Positions 36,199 through 45,774 are shown, counted from the first letter of the stretch. The stretch is 64,000 nt of DNA from Chryseobacterium daecheongense (GCF_003729955.1 NZ_RJTX01000004.1:620001-684000); one strand, 5' to 3'. Program-made: numbers and translations. The notes: generated by a model from the sequence alone, not told the origin.

Positions 36199-36753
36199 TT
36201 ATATTTCTCGCAGAATTTTGTAAACTAAATGGGTAGGAAGCCCCATTATTGTATAGAAACTGCCATTCATTTTTCTGATCTTAGCCATACCCAGCCATTC
36301 CTGGATACCATAGCTTCCTGCTTTGTCAAAAGGCCTGTAATTTTGAATGTAATATTCTATTTCATCCTCTGAAATGTCATCAAATTCTACATCTGCTACA
36401 TCCGTTTCTGTAAAGGTTCTATCAATAGTTTTGATAGTGATTCCCGTATAGACCTGATGGGTTTTTCCGGAAAGGGCCTGTAACATTGCTTTGGCATCAG
36501 ATTTATCCCTTGGTTTCCCCAAAATCTGGTCATTAATAGCAACAACTGTATCAGCAGTTAATAAAACTTCTCCTTCTTTCAGATTCGCAAATGCATCGGC
36601 CTTTAACTGAGAAAGATATGCAGCCGCCTCTCCTATTGATATATTTTCCGGAATAATTTCTTCACAATCTATTTTTACCACTTCGAAATCAAACCCCAAA
36701 CTGGAAAGCAATTCTTTTCTTCTAGGAGACTGTGAGGCTAAAAGTATTTTCAT
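36199..36753 (-). CDS. maf: Maf family nucleotide pyrophosphatase
   Basis: 184 residues. House-cleaning enzyme that hydrolyses non-canonical nucleoside triphosphates (dTTP/UTP or m7GTP type). LLASQSPRRKELLSSLGFDFEVV at the N-terminus, LTADTVVAINDQILGKPRDKSDA (catalytic Asp/Lys region) and FDKAGSYGIQEWLG are diagnostic. Last gene of the minus-strand set DUF2520-kdsC-maf, nine bases after kdsC. Confidence 0.94.
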   Translation of the reverse strand: MKILLASQSPRRKELLSSLGFDFEVVKIDCEEIIPENISIGEAAAYLSQLKADAFANLKEGEVLLTADTVVAINDQILGKPRDKSDAKAMLQALSGKTHQVYTGITIKTIDRTFTETDVADVEFDDISEDEIEYYIQNYRPFDKAGSYGIQEWLGMAKIRKMNGSFYTIMGLPTHLVYKILREI

Positions 36754-36762
36754 TCTTACGGA

Positions 36763-37281
36763 TTAAACGGATTGTGTATTATCATCATGCCAGTTTCCCT
36801 GAACCTTCATCACCTGTTCAATTACATCACGCACTGCCCCGCTTCCCCCCTGTTTCGGAGAAATATAAGTTGCAATTCCTTTGATTTCCGGAACTGCGTT
36901 TTCAGGACATGCAGCAATGGCAGAATTTTCCATAATGTGGAGATCAGGAAGATCATCCCCCATTGTTAAAATTTCCTCGTTTTTCAGGTTATATTTTTTC
37001 TTGAAATCTTCAAAATCCACCATTTTATCATGAGATTTCGGGTAATAATCCTGGATTCCAAGGTAATTGATCCTATGCTTTACCATTTCATCGTTCCCAC
37101 CTGTGATCACTCCTATTAAATAATTGTTTTTTAAGGCTTTAACAACAGCATAACCATCCAGAACATTCATTACCCTGCACATATTTCCTCCCGGAAGAAG
37201 ATAAACGCTTCCGTCTGTGAAAACACCGTCTACATCAAATACAAATGCCTTAATATCCTTTAATTTCTCTTTATAACTCAT
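36763..37281 (-). CDS. kdsC: HAD phosphatase of KdsC type (3-deoxy-manno-octulosonate-8-phosphatase)
   Basis: 172 residues, a cap-less HAD enzyme. FVFDVDGVFTDGSVYLLPGG holds the catalytic DxD, ITGGNDEMVKHR is motif II, and TMGDDLPDLHIMENSAIAACPENAV is the C-terminal acid motif. The family removes phosphate from KDO-8-phosphate in lipopolysaccharide core synthesis. Start overlaps the upstream DUF2520 gene by 11 bases. Confidence 0.88.
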   Translation of the reverse strand: MSYKEKLKDIKAFVFDVDGVFTDGSVYLLPGGNMCRVMNVLDGYAVVKALKNNYLIGVITGGNDEMVKHRINYLGIQDYYPKSHDKMVDFEDFKKKYNLKNEEILTMGDDLPDLHIMENSAIAACPENAVPEIKGIATYISPKQGGSGAVRDVIEQVMKVQGNWHDDNTQSV

Positions 37282-38020
37282 ACATTTTTTTAATAGAATG
37301 ATTCATTGTTTTATAAATTTCAAGGCTTTCCCCTTGTAATAATTGTTCATGCAGCTGTAAAACTCTTACATCATTTCTCACGGCAGGTCCGGTTTGCGCC
37401 GATTTGGGCTCAATTTCATGAATTTTCTGTACAGTTTCATCAATTAATGGTAAAAAATAATCAAACGGAATTTGCTGTGAATCTGAAATTTCTTTTGCTC
37501 TCGAAAAAAGATGATTTACAAAATTACAGGCAAAAACAGCCGTAAGATGAATGTATTTTCTTTTTTCATGAGAACTTTCCATTACATTTTCCGAAATTTT
37601 GGTTGCAATCTCAAAAAGAACCCTTTTGTCAAATTCATTTTCTGTTTCTATGAAAAAAGGAATCTTTTTATAATCCAGTTCCTTAGATTTGGAAAAGGTC
37701 TGCAACGGATAAAAGCTTGATTTCCTGTACTCCCCCTCTAAAATTTCTTTTGGTAAAGAACCGGAAGTATGAGCAACCAAACAATTTTTTTTAGTGATCA
37801 GTTTGGAAACATTTTCTACCGAACCATCACTTACACAAATGATATAAAGATCTGCATCTTCCAGTTTATCTGTAGAATAAGGAATGTTCAATTCTTCAGA
37901 TATTTCCTTCAGATCTTCTTCATTCCTGCCAAATATTTGAGCTAAAGGAATGGTATTGAGAACAAAAGCTTTTGCCAGGTGATAGGCAACATTTCCGGAA
38001 CCGATAATTACAGTTTGCAT
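37271..38020 (-). CDS. Rossmann-like / DUF2520 domain protein
   Basis: 249 residues. N-terminal NAD(P)-binding fold (VIIGSGNVAYHLAKAFV, then DADLYIICVSDGSVENV) and a helical C-terminal DUF2520 region (RKYIHLTAVFACNFVNHLFSRAKEIS). The arrangement resembles pyrroline-5-carboxylate reductase/6-phosphogluconate dehydrogenase-type enzymes, but the reaction is not known. A TATCTTTG -7 element on the minus strand (38025-38032) lies so close to the ATG that the mRNA may be nearly leaderless. First gene of an operon with kdsC and maf. Confidence 0.88.
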   Translation of the reverse strand: MQTVIIGSGNVAYHLAKAFVLNTIPLAQIFGRNEEDLKEISEELNIPYSTDKLEDADLYIICVSDGSVENVSKLITKKNCLVAHTSGSLPKEILEGEYRKSSFYPLQTFSKSKELDYKKIPFFIETENEFDKRVLFEIATKISENVMESSHEKRKYIHLTAVFACNFVNHLFSRAKEISDSQQIPFDYFLPLIDETVQKIHEIEPKSAQTGPAVRNDVRVLQLHEQLLQGESLEIYKTMNHSIKKMYEL

Positions 38021-38156
38021 ATAACAAAGATAATATTTTGCGTTGAGTTTAGAAAGGAAGCAGGGAGATGGAAATTTTTCAAAGTTCCGTTATTACCCGT
38101 TGCCTAAAGAAAACAACATAACTACTTGAAATTAATTATAATATTTGGACTAAAAA

Positions 38157-38189
38157 TTGAATATGTAATTTAACTTTTAGATATTTTTG
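38157..38189 (+). promoter_or_regulatory. Promoter of the ECF sigma factor cassette
   Basis: -33 TTG (38157-38159), 22 bases, -7 TATTTTTG (38182-38189). It lies 26 bases before the sigma factor ATG and is of the housekeeping type, not an obvious ECF-type promoter. Confidence 0.55.
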
Positions 38190-38214
38190 TAATCCAAAAC
38201 AGTGAAAGCATCTT

Positions 38215-38766
38215 ATGAAGATTAAGGACGCAGAAATTATTGCGCTGATGCAGAATCCACGGACCCAGGACAAAGGGTTGCGTGCGCTGATGGATGCTTA
38301 TCAAAGTAGATTGTATTGGCATATAAGAAGAATTACTGTGGATGGGGCTCTTGCAGAAGATACCTTGCAGGAAACATTCATTAAGGCATATCAGAATTTT
38401 CACCAGTTCAAAAATGACAGCCAATTATATACATGGCTGTACAGGATTGCTACCAACGAAGCGTTACAGCAGATCAATAAGCTAAAAAAAATGCAGAAAA
38501 CTGATGAAGATGCGGAATATCATATGCAGAATCTTGTAGCCGACAATGCAGAAAAGGATGCCGAAGAAATACAAATACTATTGCAGAGTGCCATACAAAG
38601 CCTGCCCGAAAAGCAGAAACTGGTATTTATGATGAGGTATTATGATGATTTGCCTTACGAAGAAATATCCAAAATTGTGGATATGTCCGTAGGAACACTA
38701 AAAACGAATTATCATTATGCCAAACAAAAAATAGAAGAATATATTAAGGAAAATTACGAAAGATAA
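38215..38766 (+). CDS. ECF-type RNA polymerase sigma factor
   Basis: 183 residues with sigma region 2 (ALMDAYQSRLYWHIRRITVDGALAEDTLQETFIKAYQNFHQF, TWLYRIATNEALQQI) and region 4 (LQSAIQSLPEKQKLVFMMRYYDDLPYEEISKIVDMSVGTLKTNYHYAKQKIEEYI), without region 1.1 or 3. The following two genes, a one-membrane-span protein and a small exported protein, make up the likely regulatory cassette. Confidence 0.93.
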   Translation: MKIKDAEIIALMQNPRTQDKGLRALMDAYQSRLYWHIRRITVDGALAEDTLQETFIKAYQNFHQFKNDSQLYTWLYRIATNEALQQINKLKKMQKTDEDAEYHMQNLVADNAEKDAEEIQILLQSAIQSLPEKQKLVFMMRYYDDLPYEEISKIVDMSVGTLKTNYHYAKQKIEEYIKENYER

Positions 38767-38783
38767 TTTTTGAGAACAAAGAG

Positions 38784-39314
38784 ATGAAAGAGTTCGATAT
38801 AGAAAAATTAGAACGAAAGAATATTTACAAAGTCCCGGATAATTTGTTTGAAAATATCCAGGGAAAAGTGATGAGCGAGGTAAAAACCGAGAAAAAAGCA
38901 CCAATTATTAAAATGAATTGGGTATATGCTGTTGCTGCAGCCATCGTTTTGATTTTTGGAATTACTTTTGTTGTAAACGCAGGCAATGATTCAACAGAAA
39001 ATACAATCAATTCTGCAAATACATATGCTTCCAATGATAGCCAGGCTAAAACAGAAAGTGAACTGGCGTATGAAACCTTGAAGGCAGATTTAACTTCTGT
39101 TGAAAATAATAATCAAAAAGTTGAAAATCAGGAAAGTAAAAGTACAGCTTATATGCAGGAAACGCCTACTGAAAAAGTAACAAAAACAGTGAAACCTGTT
39201 TCAAAACAAGAAGAAACTCAGATGAACGAATATTTGGATTCATTTACCAATTCTGAAATTTCAGAATTAGCAAGCAATTCAACTCAGGATGTTTATTTGG
39301 ATTTATATAATTAA
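38784..39314 (+). CDS. Predicted membrane-anchored regulator (anti-sigma-like)
   Basis: 176 residues, no recognised domain. A short cytoplasmic N-terminus (1-44) containing KVPDNLFENIQGKVM, one membrane span (about 46-64), and a Ser/Asn/Lys-rich periplasmic tail. Position 17 bases after an ECF sigma gene and this topology are those of an anti-sigma factor; the sequence alone does not prove it. Confidence 0.6.
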   Translation: MKEFDIEKLERKNIYKVPDNLFENIQGKVMSEVKTEKKAPIIKMNWVYAVAAAIVLIFGITFVVNAGNDSTENTINSANTYASNDSQAKTESELAYETLKADLTSVENNNQKVENQESKSTAYMQETPTEKVTKTVKPVSKQEETQMNEYLDSFTNSEISELASNSTQDVYLDLYN

Positions 39315-39322
39315 AAAGAAAG

Positions 39323-39826
39323 ATGAAAAAGATATTATTTACACTTTTTATAATCTATGGTTTTGGCTTAAATGCACAAAGGACAGATTACGACTGGAAA
39401 AAAATGGATCCAAAACAGAGAAAAGAAGTAATAAATAATCTTTCTCCGGAAGAAAGAAAAGAACTTTTAACCAAGTTCAGAAATAATATGGTGATGGATA
39501 ACCTGAATATTGATCCCGGAGATAAAGCTGAATTTACAGCAGTTTATAACGAATATCTGGAAAGCCAGAAGCAGATCAAAAGTCAGTTTGATCCCAACTT
39601 TAACCCGGAAACATTATCCGATGAAGAAGCCAAGCTAAAACTACAGCAAAGCTTTGAAGTAGGCCAAAAGCTATTGGATAACAGAAAAAAATATGCAGAT
39701 AAAATGCAGCAGGTGATTCCCTGCCAAAAAGTTTTGAAGCTATTCCAGTCCGAGGGAATGATGAGAGATAAAATGAATGAAAGAAAACCTCACGGAAAAA
39801 CTTCAAAAAACAGACAAAACCCATAA
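39323..39826 (+). CDS. Exported protein of the sigma cassette
   Basis: 167 residues with a signal peptide (ILFTLFIIYGFGLNAQ). The mature part is charged and helical (MDPKQRKEVINNLSPEERKELLTKF, DKAEFTAVYNEYLESQKQI, LSDEEAKLKLQQSFEVGQKLLDNRKKYADKMQQVIPCQKVLKLF), reminiscent in length and style of CpxP/Spy-like periplasmic chaperones and of proteins annotated as sensors of ECF sigma factors. Eight bases after the membrane regulator; terminator follows. Confidence 0.65.
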   Translation: MKKILFTLFIIYGFGLNAQRTDYDWKKMDPKQRKEVINNLSPEERKELLTKFRNNMVMDNLNIDPGDKAEFTAVYNEYLESQKQIKSQFDPNFNPETLSDEEAKLKLQQSFEVGQKLLDNRKKYADKMQQVIPCQKVLKLFQSEGMMRDKMNERKPHGKTSKNRQNP

Positions 39827-39848
39827 TAGTTTATTTTTTTAATGTTGG

Positions 39849-39879
39849 ACGACTCTCGCAATTCTATTGCGGGAGTCGT
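39849..39879 (+). terminator. Terminator of the sigma cassette
   Basis: 14-base arms (39849-39862, 39866-39879) with one G-U pair, followed by a short T run. Confidence 0.75.
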
Positions 39880-39929
39880 TTAATTTTAGGGTTCATCATA
39901 AGTTTTCTATTTTTGCGCAAAAATAAATT

Positions 39930-40961
39930 ATGAGAAAAATTATATTGTTCTTCCTATTTTCGGTTTCATTATGTGCCCAGAAAATAGAAACGGAGACTAT
40001 TAACTTATCCAAATCGATTAAAGACAGTAAGAATTCTATCAAAACTTTTACAGTGATTGACCAAAGACCAAATAAAGAAATTGGAAATGTAATGTATCAT
40101 AAAAACCAGGTAAATATTGCTTTCGCAAATGATGCAGCTACAGATATAAAAGATTGGTTTTATGAAGATAATAAAGTAAGAGGAAAAGAAGATTTAGTTT
40201 TATTATTGGAAAATATAGAAATCTCGGAAGATAAAAAAGAAAAATATTCAATAGGCAAACTTGCTTTTAAAGCAAGCACATTCATTAAAAAAGAAGACGG
40301 ATATCATTTTTTATACAGAATGGATACTGTTGCTACAGTTTCATCAAGAACGACCCCATATCTCGCACAAAGTTTAGCTAAAAAAATAACGATTGGATTA
40401 ACGGATTTATTAAAAAGCTCCTATAAGTCAGATTCATGGAGTTATGCTATTCCGGAAAATGAACTTACCAATTACGCCTCTCTGATTAAAAATAATCTGG
40501 AATTATATAAAGGGAGTGAATTGAAAGAAGGTGCTTATAAAAATTTCTACAGATTTTTTACTCAGTCTCCGGAATCAGGATATAACCTTATTACCAATGA
40601 GAAAGGGTACGTTACCAAAGCCGTTAAAGGAGAGGAAAAAATTCCATTGAGACAAATGTATGCCTATATATTCAATGGGGAAGCATATAAGATAACTCCA
40701 GTTGGACCTATAAAAATTGAAAAGGATGAAGAAGGGTATTTTATTTTTGCTTCACGGGCAGAATTATTTCCTGAATATATGGGAAGTGGTGCGATGATAG
40801 GATCAATGGCAGGAGGATTAGTGGGAGGATTAGTGGGAGCTGTTATAGATGCAAGTATTAAAAAGAACAGAAAAGCAAATAACCCGGATTTACCCAAGGT
40901 GTATTTAAATCCTTTTACCGGAAATTATATTTTCCCCGAAGAAGAGTATAAAATTAAATAA
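39930..40961 (+). CDS. Hypothetical exported protein with glycine-zipper segment
   Basis: Not recognised. 343 residues with a signal peptide (IILFFLFSVSLCAQ). Near residues 285-312 there is a glycine-zipper-type stretch (GSGAMIGSMAGGLVGGLVGAVIDA), which can insert in or span a membrane. The rest is mixed alpha/beta, ending KVYLNPFTGNYIFPEEEYKIK. TATTTTTG at 39908-39915 is a likely -7 element. Confidence 0.7.
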   Translation: MRKIILFFLFSVSLCAQKIETETINLSKSIKDSKNSIKTFTVIDQRPNKEIGNVMYHKNQVNIAFANDAATDIKDWFYEDNKVRGKEDLVLLLENIEISEDKKEKYSIGKLAFKASTFIKKEDGYHFLYRMDTVATVSSRTTPYLAQSLAKKITIGLTDLLKSSYKSDSWSYAIPENELTNYASLIKNNLELYKGSELKEGAYKNFYRFFTQSPESGYNLITNEKGYVTKAVKGEEKIPLRQMYAYIFNGEAYKITPVGPIKIEKDEEGYFIFASRAELFPEYMGSGAMIGSMAGGLVGGLVGAVIDASIKKNRKANNPDLPKVYLNPFTGNYIFPEEEYKIK

Positions 40962-41003
40962 TACGAATACAATCAGGAGAGACGATATTGTCCTCCTTTT
41001 TTT

Positions 41004-41011
41004 TATCTTTG
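41004..41011 (+). promoter_or_regulatory. -7 element upstream of lepA
   Basis: TATCTTTG, 19 bases before the lepA ATG. The nearest upstream TTG (40988-40990) is too close to be a normal -33. Confidence 0.45.
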
Positions 41012-41030
41012 CAAATTACAAGGTTCTTAA

Positions 41031-42827
41031 ATGAAAAACATACGAAATTTTTGCATAATCGCCCATATCGACCACGGTAAGAGTACTTTGGCAGATCGTC
41101 TTTTGGAATATACCAATACTGTTTCTCAAAGAGAGTTGCAGGCACAGACCTTAGATGATATGGATTTGGAAAAAGAACGTGGGATCACTATTAAGTCTCA
41201 CGCAATCCAGATGGATTATGAATATAAAGGAGAGAAATATATCTTAAACCTTATTGATACACCTGGACACGTAGACTTTTCTTACGAAGTTTCCCGTTCC
41301 ATTGCCGCCTGTGAAGGAGCGCTTCTTATTGTAGATGCTGCACAAAGTATTCAGGCACAAACAATTAGTAATCTTTACTTAGCATTGGAAAATGATTTAA
41401 CGATTATTCCGATTCTTAATAAAATTGATTTACCTTCTGCCAATCCGGAAGAAGTTACTGATGAGATCATGAACCTGATCGGTTGCGAATATGAGGATGT
41501 ACTGAGAGTTTCAGGAAAAACAGGAGAAGGGGTTCATCATTTATTGGAGCAGATCGTTGAAAGAATTCCTGCTCCGGTTGGAGAACCGGATGCTCCGCTT
41601 CAGGCATTGATTTTCGACTCAGTATATAACCCGTTCAGAGGAATTGAAGCTTACTTTAAAGTTGTGAACGGAAGCATAAAAAAAGGGGAGAAGGTAAAAT
41701 TCATGGCGACGGATAAAACCTATGAAGCGGATGAAGTAGGAACATTGAAATTGAAACAGGCTCCTAAAAAAGAGATTTTAACGGGAGATGTAGGATATAT
41801 TATTTCAGGGATTAAGGACGCAAGAGAAGTAAAAGTAGGAGATACCATTACTTCTGCTGAAAAACCTGCTTCCGCACCTATTGAAGGGTTTGAGGAAGTA
41901 AAACCAATGGTTTTCGCAGGTATTTATCCTATTGATTCCGAAGATTTTGAAGAATTGAGATTCTCTTTGGAAAAGTTAAGATTGAATGATGCTTCTTTGG
42001 TTTTTGAACCGGAAAGCTCTGCTGCTCTTGGTTTCGGTTTCCGATGCGGATTCCTGGGAATGCTTCACATGGAAATTGTTCAGGAACGTTTGGATAGAGA
42101 ATTCAATATGAATGTGATCACTACTGTACCGAACGTATCGTATTTTGGATATTCTAAAAAAGAGCCGGAAACACCAATCCTGATCAACAACCCGTCTGAA
42201 ATGATGGATCCTTCTATTCTTGACAGGGTAGAAGAACCTTATATTAAAGCTTCCATCATTACAAAATCTGACTTTGTAGGGCCAGTAATGACCTTATGTA
42301 TTGAGAAAAGAGGAGAAATTGTTAACCAGAGTTACTTAACTTCAGACAGAGTTGAACTGGTCTTTAATATGCCTTTGGCAGAAGTTGTTTTTGACTTCTA
42401 TGACAGGTTAAAATCCATTTCTAAAGGATATGCTTCATTCGACTATCATCCGATCGGTTTCAGGGCATCTAAGCTTGTGAAAATGGATATCCTGATCAAT
42501 GGAGATATGGTGGATGCACTCTCTTCATTAATACATGATAGCAATGCTTATCACATTGGTAAGAAAATGTGTGAAAAGCTTCGTGAGCTGATCCCAAGAC
42601 AGCAGTTTGATATTGCGGTTCAGGCAGCATTAGGAACGAAGGTTATCGCGAGGGAAACCATTAAGGCTTTAAGAAAAGACGTTACCGCAAAATGTTACGG
42701 AGGGGATATTTCCAGAAAGCGTAAACTATTGGAAAAGCAGAAAGAGGGTAAGAAAAAAATGAAGCAGATTGGTAGAGTAGAAGTACCACAGTCTGCATTT
42801 ATGGCTGTATTAAAGCTCAACGATTAA
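41031..42827 (+). CDS. lepA: Elongation factor 4 (LepA), ribosomal back-translocase GTPase
   Basis: 598 residues, the standard length. G1 [17 protein letters not shown]2 [14 protein letters not shown]3 [16 protein letters not shown]4 [13 protein letters not shown], then the EF-G-like domains II, III and V and the LepA-specific C-terminal domain ([32 protein letters not shown]). Acts on ribosomes during initiation and stalled elongation. Monocistronic, ends at a clear terminator. Confidence 0.97.
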   Translation: MKNIRNFCIIAHIDHGKSTLADRLLEYTNTVSQRELQAQTLDDMDLEKERGITIKSHAIQMDYEYKGEKYILNLIDTPGHVDFSYEVSRSIAACEGALLIVDAAQSIQAQTISNLYLALENDLTIIPILNKIDLPSANPEEVTDEIMNLIGCEYEDVLRVSGKTGEGVHHLLEQIVERIPAPVGEPDAPLQALIFDSVYNPFRGIEAYFKVVNGSIKKGEKVKFMATDKTYEADEVGTLKLKQAPKKEILTGDVGYIISGIKDAREVKVGDTITSAEKPASAPIEGFEEVKPMVFAGIYPIDSEDFEELRFSLEKLRLNDASLVFEPESSAALGFGFRCGFLGMLHMEIVQERLDREFNMNVITTVPNVSYFGYSKKEPETPILINNPSEMMDPSILDRVEEPYIKASIITKSDFVGPVMTLCIEKRGEIVNQSYLTSDRVELVFNMPLAEVVFDFYDRLKSISKGYASFDYHPIGFRASKLVKMDILINGDMVDALSSLIHDSNAYHIGKKMCEKLRELIPRQQFDIAVQAALGTKVIARETIKALRKDVTAKCYGGDISRKRKLLEKQKEGKKKMKQIGRVEVPQSAFMAVLKLND

Positions 42828-42840
42828 TAATAAAAATAAA

Positions 42841-42869
42841 AAAAAGACCGGTAGATCGCCGGTCTTTTT
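42841..42869. terminator. Terminator between lepA and the small membrane protein gene
   Basis: 11-base arms (42841-42851, 42859-42869) with A/T runs on both sides and a seven-base loop, serving both convergent genes. Confidence 0.8.
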
Positions 42870-42873
42870 GTTT

Positions 42874-43083
42874 TCAAAATGTTCTCTCTTTTTCAGTCAG
42901 GTTTCCCTGAATGACGAGAGCTCCCAATCCGAGGACAATTTCAGCAATACCCAGAATTGTTACAAGGTTGGGTCCGCATACGATACATTCCGGTTCAGGG
43001 AATGGTTTTTTCCCTACGATAATGATGATCGCGCCGCCAATAATAATAATGATTACTATAATGGCTCTTAATAATGCTTTCAT
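42874..43083 (-). CDS. Small membrane protein, two transmembrane segments
   Basis: 69 residues. Two hydrophobic spans (AIIVIIIIIGGAIIIIVG and LVTILGIAEIVLGLGALVIQG) enclosing a short Cys-containing loop (EPECIVCG). Placed 20 bases after the large unrecognised gene on the same strand and directly before a shared terminator, so it is likely a real second gene of that operon. Not recognised. Confidence 0.65.
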   Translation of the reverse strand: MKALLRAIIVIIIIIGGAIIIIVGKKPFPEPECIVCGPNLVTILGIAEIVLGLGALVIQGNLTEKERTF

Positions 43084-43103
43084 GGTGTTCGTTTTTATTT
43101 TGA

Positions 43104-44963
43104 TTATACCTTACAGAAAGATACAAAGTCATGATAGGAATTCAGATTTCCGTCTCCTGTTGTTAGCAATGCTGTTGCAGAAATAGAAACAGTATATGCA
43201 CAAGGTAATAAATCCGCCACAGTATCAGTTGGAGGTGTAAATACCAATTGTGTCGATCCAAATGTTTCTGGAGAAGGCATCAATACTATCGGATCAAATC
43301 CAAAGCTTTGTCCTGGTTTATGAGGACCTACAATGGAAAGGCTTACACTGCCGAGATTTTCGTTTCTTGCCCCGTATTTTACATGCAGATCTGTGGTTAT
43401 TTTACTACATCCGCTGCTTCCGGAAATTATTTCCTGGAGATCTACAGACAATGCAATTCTCTGATCATTGACGGTGGTATGAGCCCAACTTCCATATTTG
43501 TTGACATTGTGATATAAAACATTGAAAATGGCTATAGGTTTAGATGTTCCGGCCACCACTTCTGTTGCAACATTTCCTGCTTCTCTTTGTCTCATTCTGA
43601 CAGCAAAATATCTATTGGATGTATGCGGTCTTGTCCCTGAAACTGTTGAATTTCCTATTCCTGATGTGGGCATGCTCATATCGATAGTGGTTACTCCGGT
43701 CAGTTTTTCAGTATTAAGCTTAAGAATTTCCGCATCTACATGAGCAGCAAAGTTGGAATCCTGCGGCACCTGAATCCAGTTTCCATTAAAGGTAACCGTT
43801 TTTTCAGTTCCTGTTCCATTGATGTGATAAGGTTCATAAGCAATAGGGTTGGAAGGGTCTCCTGTAAACGTCCATAAATACCCGATAACGGTCTTATCAA
43901 TCATATTGGGTACCACAGGGCTCCATCCGGCTGGATTTAATGCATCTGATGGGTTTGCGACTTCCTGATACTCGAAAAGATATTCCATAGGCTGTGCATT
44001 GATCTTTTTACTTATTGTTCCTACCAAATTGACGGATGAGAAAAACGCATATCCGCCGAGAGTTTTTCCGGTAGCCAGATTAATTCCAGTCTGGATCGGA
44101 ATATGCTGTGTAAGACCAAAATGAGTAAAAGAAGGAGGTATTGAAGGATCTATTGGAATAAGTTCTTTCGAACAAAGCTTCACACATAAGCAGTAACCCA
44201 CATTATTACGACGATCTGCTTTTGTTTCCAGGGCAAAACGCTGTCCGCCATATTCTAAATGAAAATAGACATCAGGACCACTAGCAAACGGAGGAAGGAC
44301 ATCTGTTTCAATATTAATGATAGGAGAGAGGAAGGTCTTTTTGAAATCGGCAGAAGAATAATAGATTTTAAAATGACCATTACTGTCGGTAACATCAGTT
44401 CCCAGTTCATCATCTGTAATGAAATCTGCATCCATGGCGATTACAGTAACTCCGGAAAGAGGTTTTCCTGTTTTGCAATCTGTTAATCTTCCACAGATAG
44501 TCCAAACATCAAAATATCTTCCCTTAATTAAGCACCACCATTTTTCAGGAATTATATAAGAGAAATTGGCTACATAAACCTGTTCTTTCGTAATCTTCCA
44601 TTGAGGAACAAAAGTGGTGATATGAAACTGTCTTGGTTTTCCTTTTTTAGGAGGGAAGGGAGGACGGGGAACCGTTCCGCAGTAAAAATCGAATTCTAGG
44701 GCTGAACGGGAATACTTTTCATCAATTTCTACAGAAAAATTTCCATTGATATCCGTTTCTGCCTCTGCAATTAACCTGTCCTGTTTGGCTTTGATCTCAT
44801 CTTCCGAAACTTCTCTGAATGTATCTTTAATTTCAGCGGCTGAAACGGCTGCAATATTGATATCAGCTGAAGGAAGGTAAATACGCACTCTTACCTGGCT
44901 CAGGTATTCTGAACACTCTCTGCACAAATAGGCAGCTAGATTTCCTTTGATAATATAATTCAT
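43104..44963 (-). CDS. Large multidomain protein with carboxypeptidase-like beta-sandwich, function unknown
   Basis: Not recognised. 619 residues, no signal peptide. It starts with MNYIIKGNLAAYLCRECSEYL (CxxC at 14/17). A beta-sandwich region follows with a transthyretin-like turn (AEAETDINGNFSVEID). A second typical carboxypeptidase-regulatory-like domain lies at about 157-240 (GRLTDCKTGKPLSGVTVIAMD and TDSNGHFKIYYSS). The C-terminal 350 residues are beta-rich without a family I know (VSLSIVGPHKPGQSFGFDPIV). Lack of an export signal is unusual for such domains, which are mostly found in secreted or receptor proteins. Forms an operon with a 69-residue membrane protein. Confidence 0.7.
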   Translation of the reverse strand: MNYIIKGNLAAYLCRECSEYLSQVRVRIYLPSADINIAAVSAAEIKDTFREVSEDEIKAKQDRLIAEAETDINGNFSVEIDEKYSRSALEFDFYCGTVPRPPFPPKKGKPRQFHITTFVPQWKITKEQVYVANFSYIIPEKWWCLIKGRYFDVWTICGRLTDCKTGKPLSGVTVIAMDADFITDDELGTDVTDSNGHFKIYYSSADFKKTFLSPIINIETDVLPPFASGPDVYFHLEYGGQRFALETKADRRNNVGYCLCVKLCSKELIPIDPSIPPSFTHFGLTQHIPIQTGINLATGKTLGGYAFFSSVNLVGTISKKINAQPMEYLFEYQEVANPSDALNPAGWSPVVPNMIDKTVIGYLWTFTGDPSNPIAYEPYHINGTGTEKTVTFNGNWIQVPQDSNFAAHVDAEILKLNTEKLTGVTTIDMSMPTSGIGNSTVSGTRPHTSNRYFAVRMRQREAGNVATEVVAGTSKPIAIFNVLYHNVNKYGSWAHTTVNDQRIALSVDLQEIISGSSGCSKITTDLHVKYGARNENLGSVSLSIVGPHKPGQSFGFDPIVLMPSPETFGSTQLVFTPPTDTVADLLPCAYTVSISATALLTTGDGNLNSYHDFVSFCKV

Positions 44964-45099
44964 GGTTTTGGTTTTAGGTTGTTGCCTACTCTTTAAGGTT
45001 TTCGGCGCATCCTTTTGTTTATCCCAAAATTGAATATAACTATCAAGGAATCAGTAAGTAAAATCCCGATTTCTTTTCAGTGATTTCACCCTAATCAAT

Positions 45100-45123
45100 A
45101 AAAAACCGCTTCAAGCGAAGCGG
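45100..45123 (-). terminator. Terminator of the DUF1579 lipoprotein gene
   Basis: Stem ccgctt/aagcgg with six-base loop and, on the minus strand, a T run (A run 45101-45105). Lies just past the stop at 45130. Confidence 0.7.
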
Positions 45124-45129
45124 CTGTTG

Positions 45130-45774
45130 TTATTTTTTGCGGGTGAATAAAATTTCCATGGTTTTCATCTCTTTTCCTGTTTTGGAACCTGGTCCGAACA
45201 TTTCCAGCTTTTGGGTATTATCATCAACGAATGTATAGATTTCCCTTATATTACAATCTTTTCCAGGCCGGGCAGGATCTGTCATTTTTCCTTTAAATTC
45301 TATGGATTTATTGGCAGCATTCCATTCTCCCTCCATATACATAATGCCTGTTCCCATGTTGTCAATCCAAGTGCTTACAAATTTTTTCTTAGCATTATCA
45401 TAGCCTGTAACGCTCATTCCTTCAAAAGGCATTCCCATAAAATCTCCTTTATGTTCACTCATTTGATAACGGCCGCCGTAAATCATTTTGTTGGTGGCTT
45501 GAGAAGTGCTTTTCATCGGCTGTCCGCCTTCTTCCATCCACATGGTGTTTTCACCGGTCCAGTTTCCATCAGATTTAGCTAACATTTTGTGCATATCTCC
45601 GGGAGTGGCAAATTCCATCCAGGCTTTGTTGGCAGTGGCTGTATCTACAGGTTTCCAATCCGAACTTACTGTTGCAGAATCCGTTTTGTCTGAAGTTTTG
45701 GAAGCATCAGTTTTTCCTTTTTCGCAGGCGATCAGTAAAAAAACGGTACTGAAAGCCAAGAGTAAATTTTTCAT
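45130..45774 (-). CDS. DUF1579 lipoprotein
   Basis: 214 residues. Lipoprotein signal (LLLAFSTVFLLIACEK, Cys17), then the DUF1579 domain: WMEFATPGDMHKMLAKSDGNWTGENTMWMEEGGQP, QMSEHKGDFMGMPFEGMSVTGYDNAKKKFVSTWIDNMGTGIMYMEG. This resembles a lipocalin-like beta-barrel found in envelope proteins; no specific function is known. Monocistronic, divergent from the regulator gene. Confidence 0.85.
   Translation of the reverse strand: MKNLLLAFSTVFLLIACEKGKTDASKTSDKTDSATVSSDWKPVDTATANKAWMEFATPGDMHKMLAKSDGNWTGENTMWMEEGGQPMKSTSQATNKMIYGGRYQMSEHKGDFMGMPFEGMSVTGYDNAKKKFVSTWIDNMGTGIMYMEGEWNAANKSIEFKGKMTDPARPGKDCNIREIYTFVDDNTQKLEMFGPGSKTGKEMKTMEILFTRKK

Noticed and set aside
42911..43186. 91-residue plus-strand open frame over the small membrane protein gene
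   Set aside because: The minus-strand frame has two well-formed membrane spans, a start 20 bases after the upstream gene of the same strand, and a terminator; the plus-strand product lacks such support.
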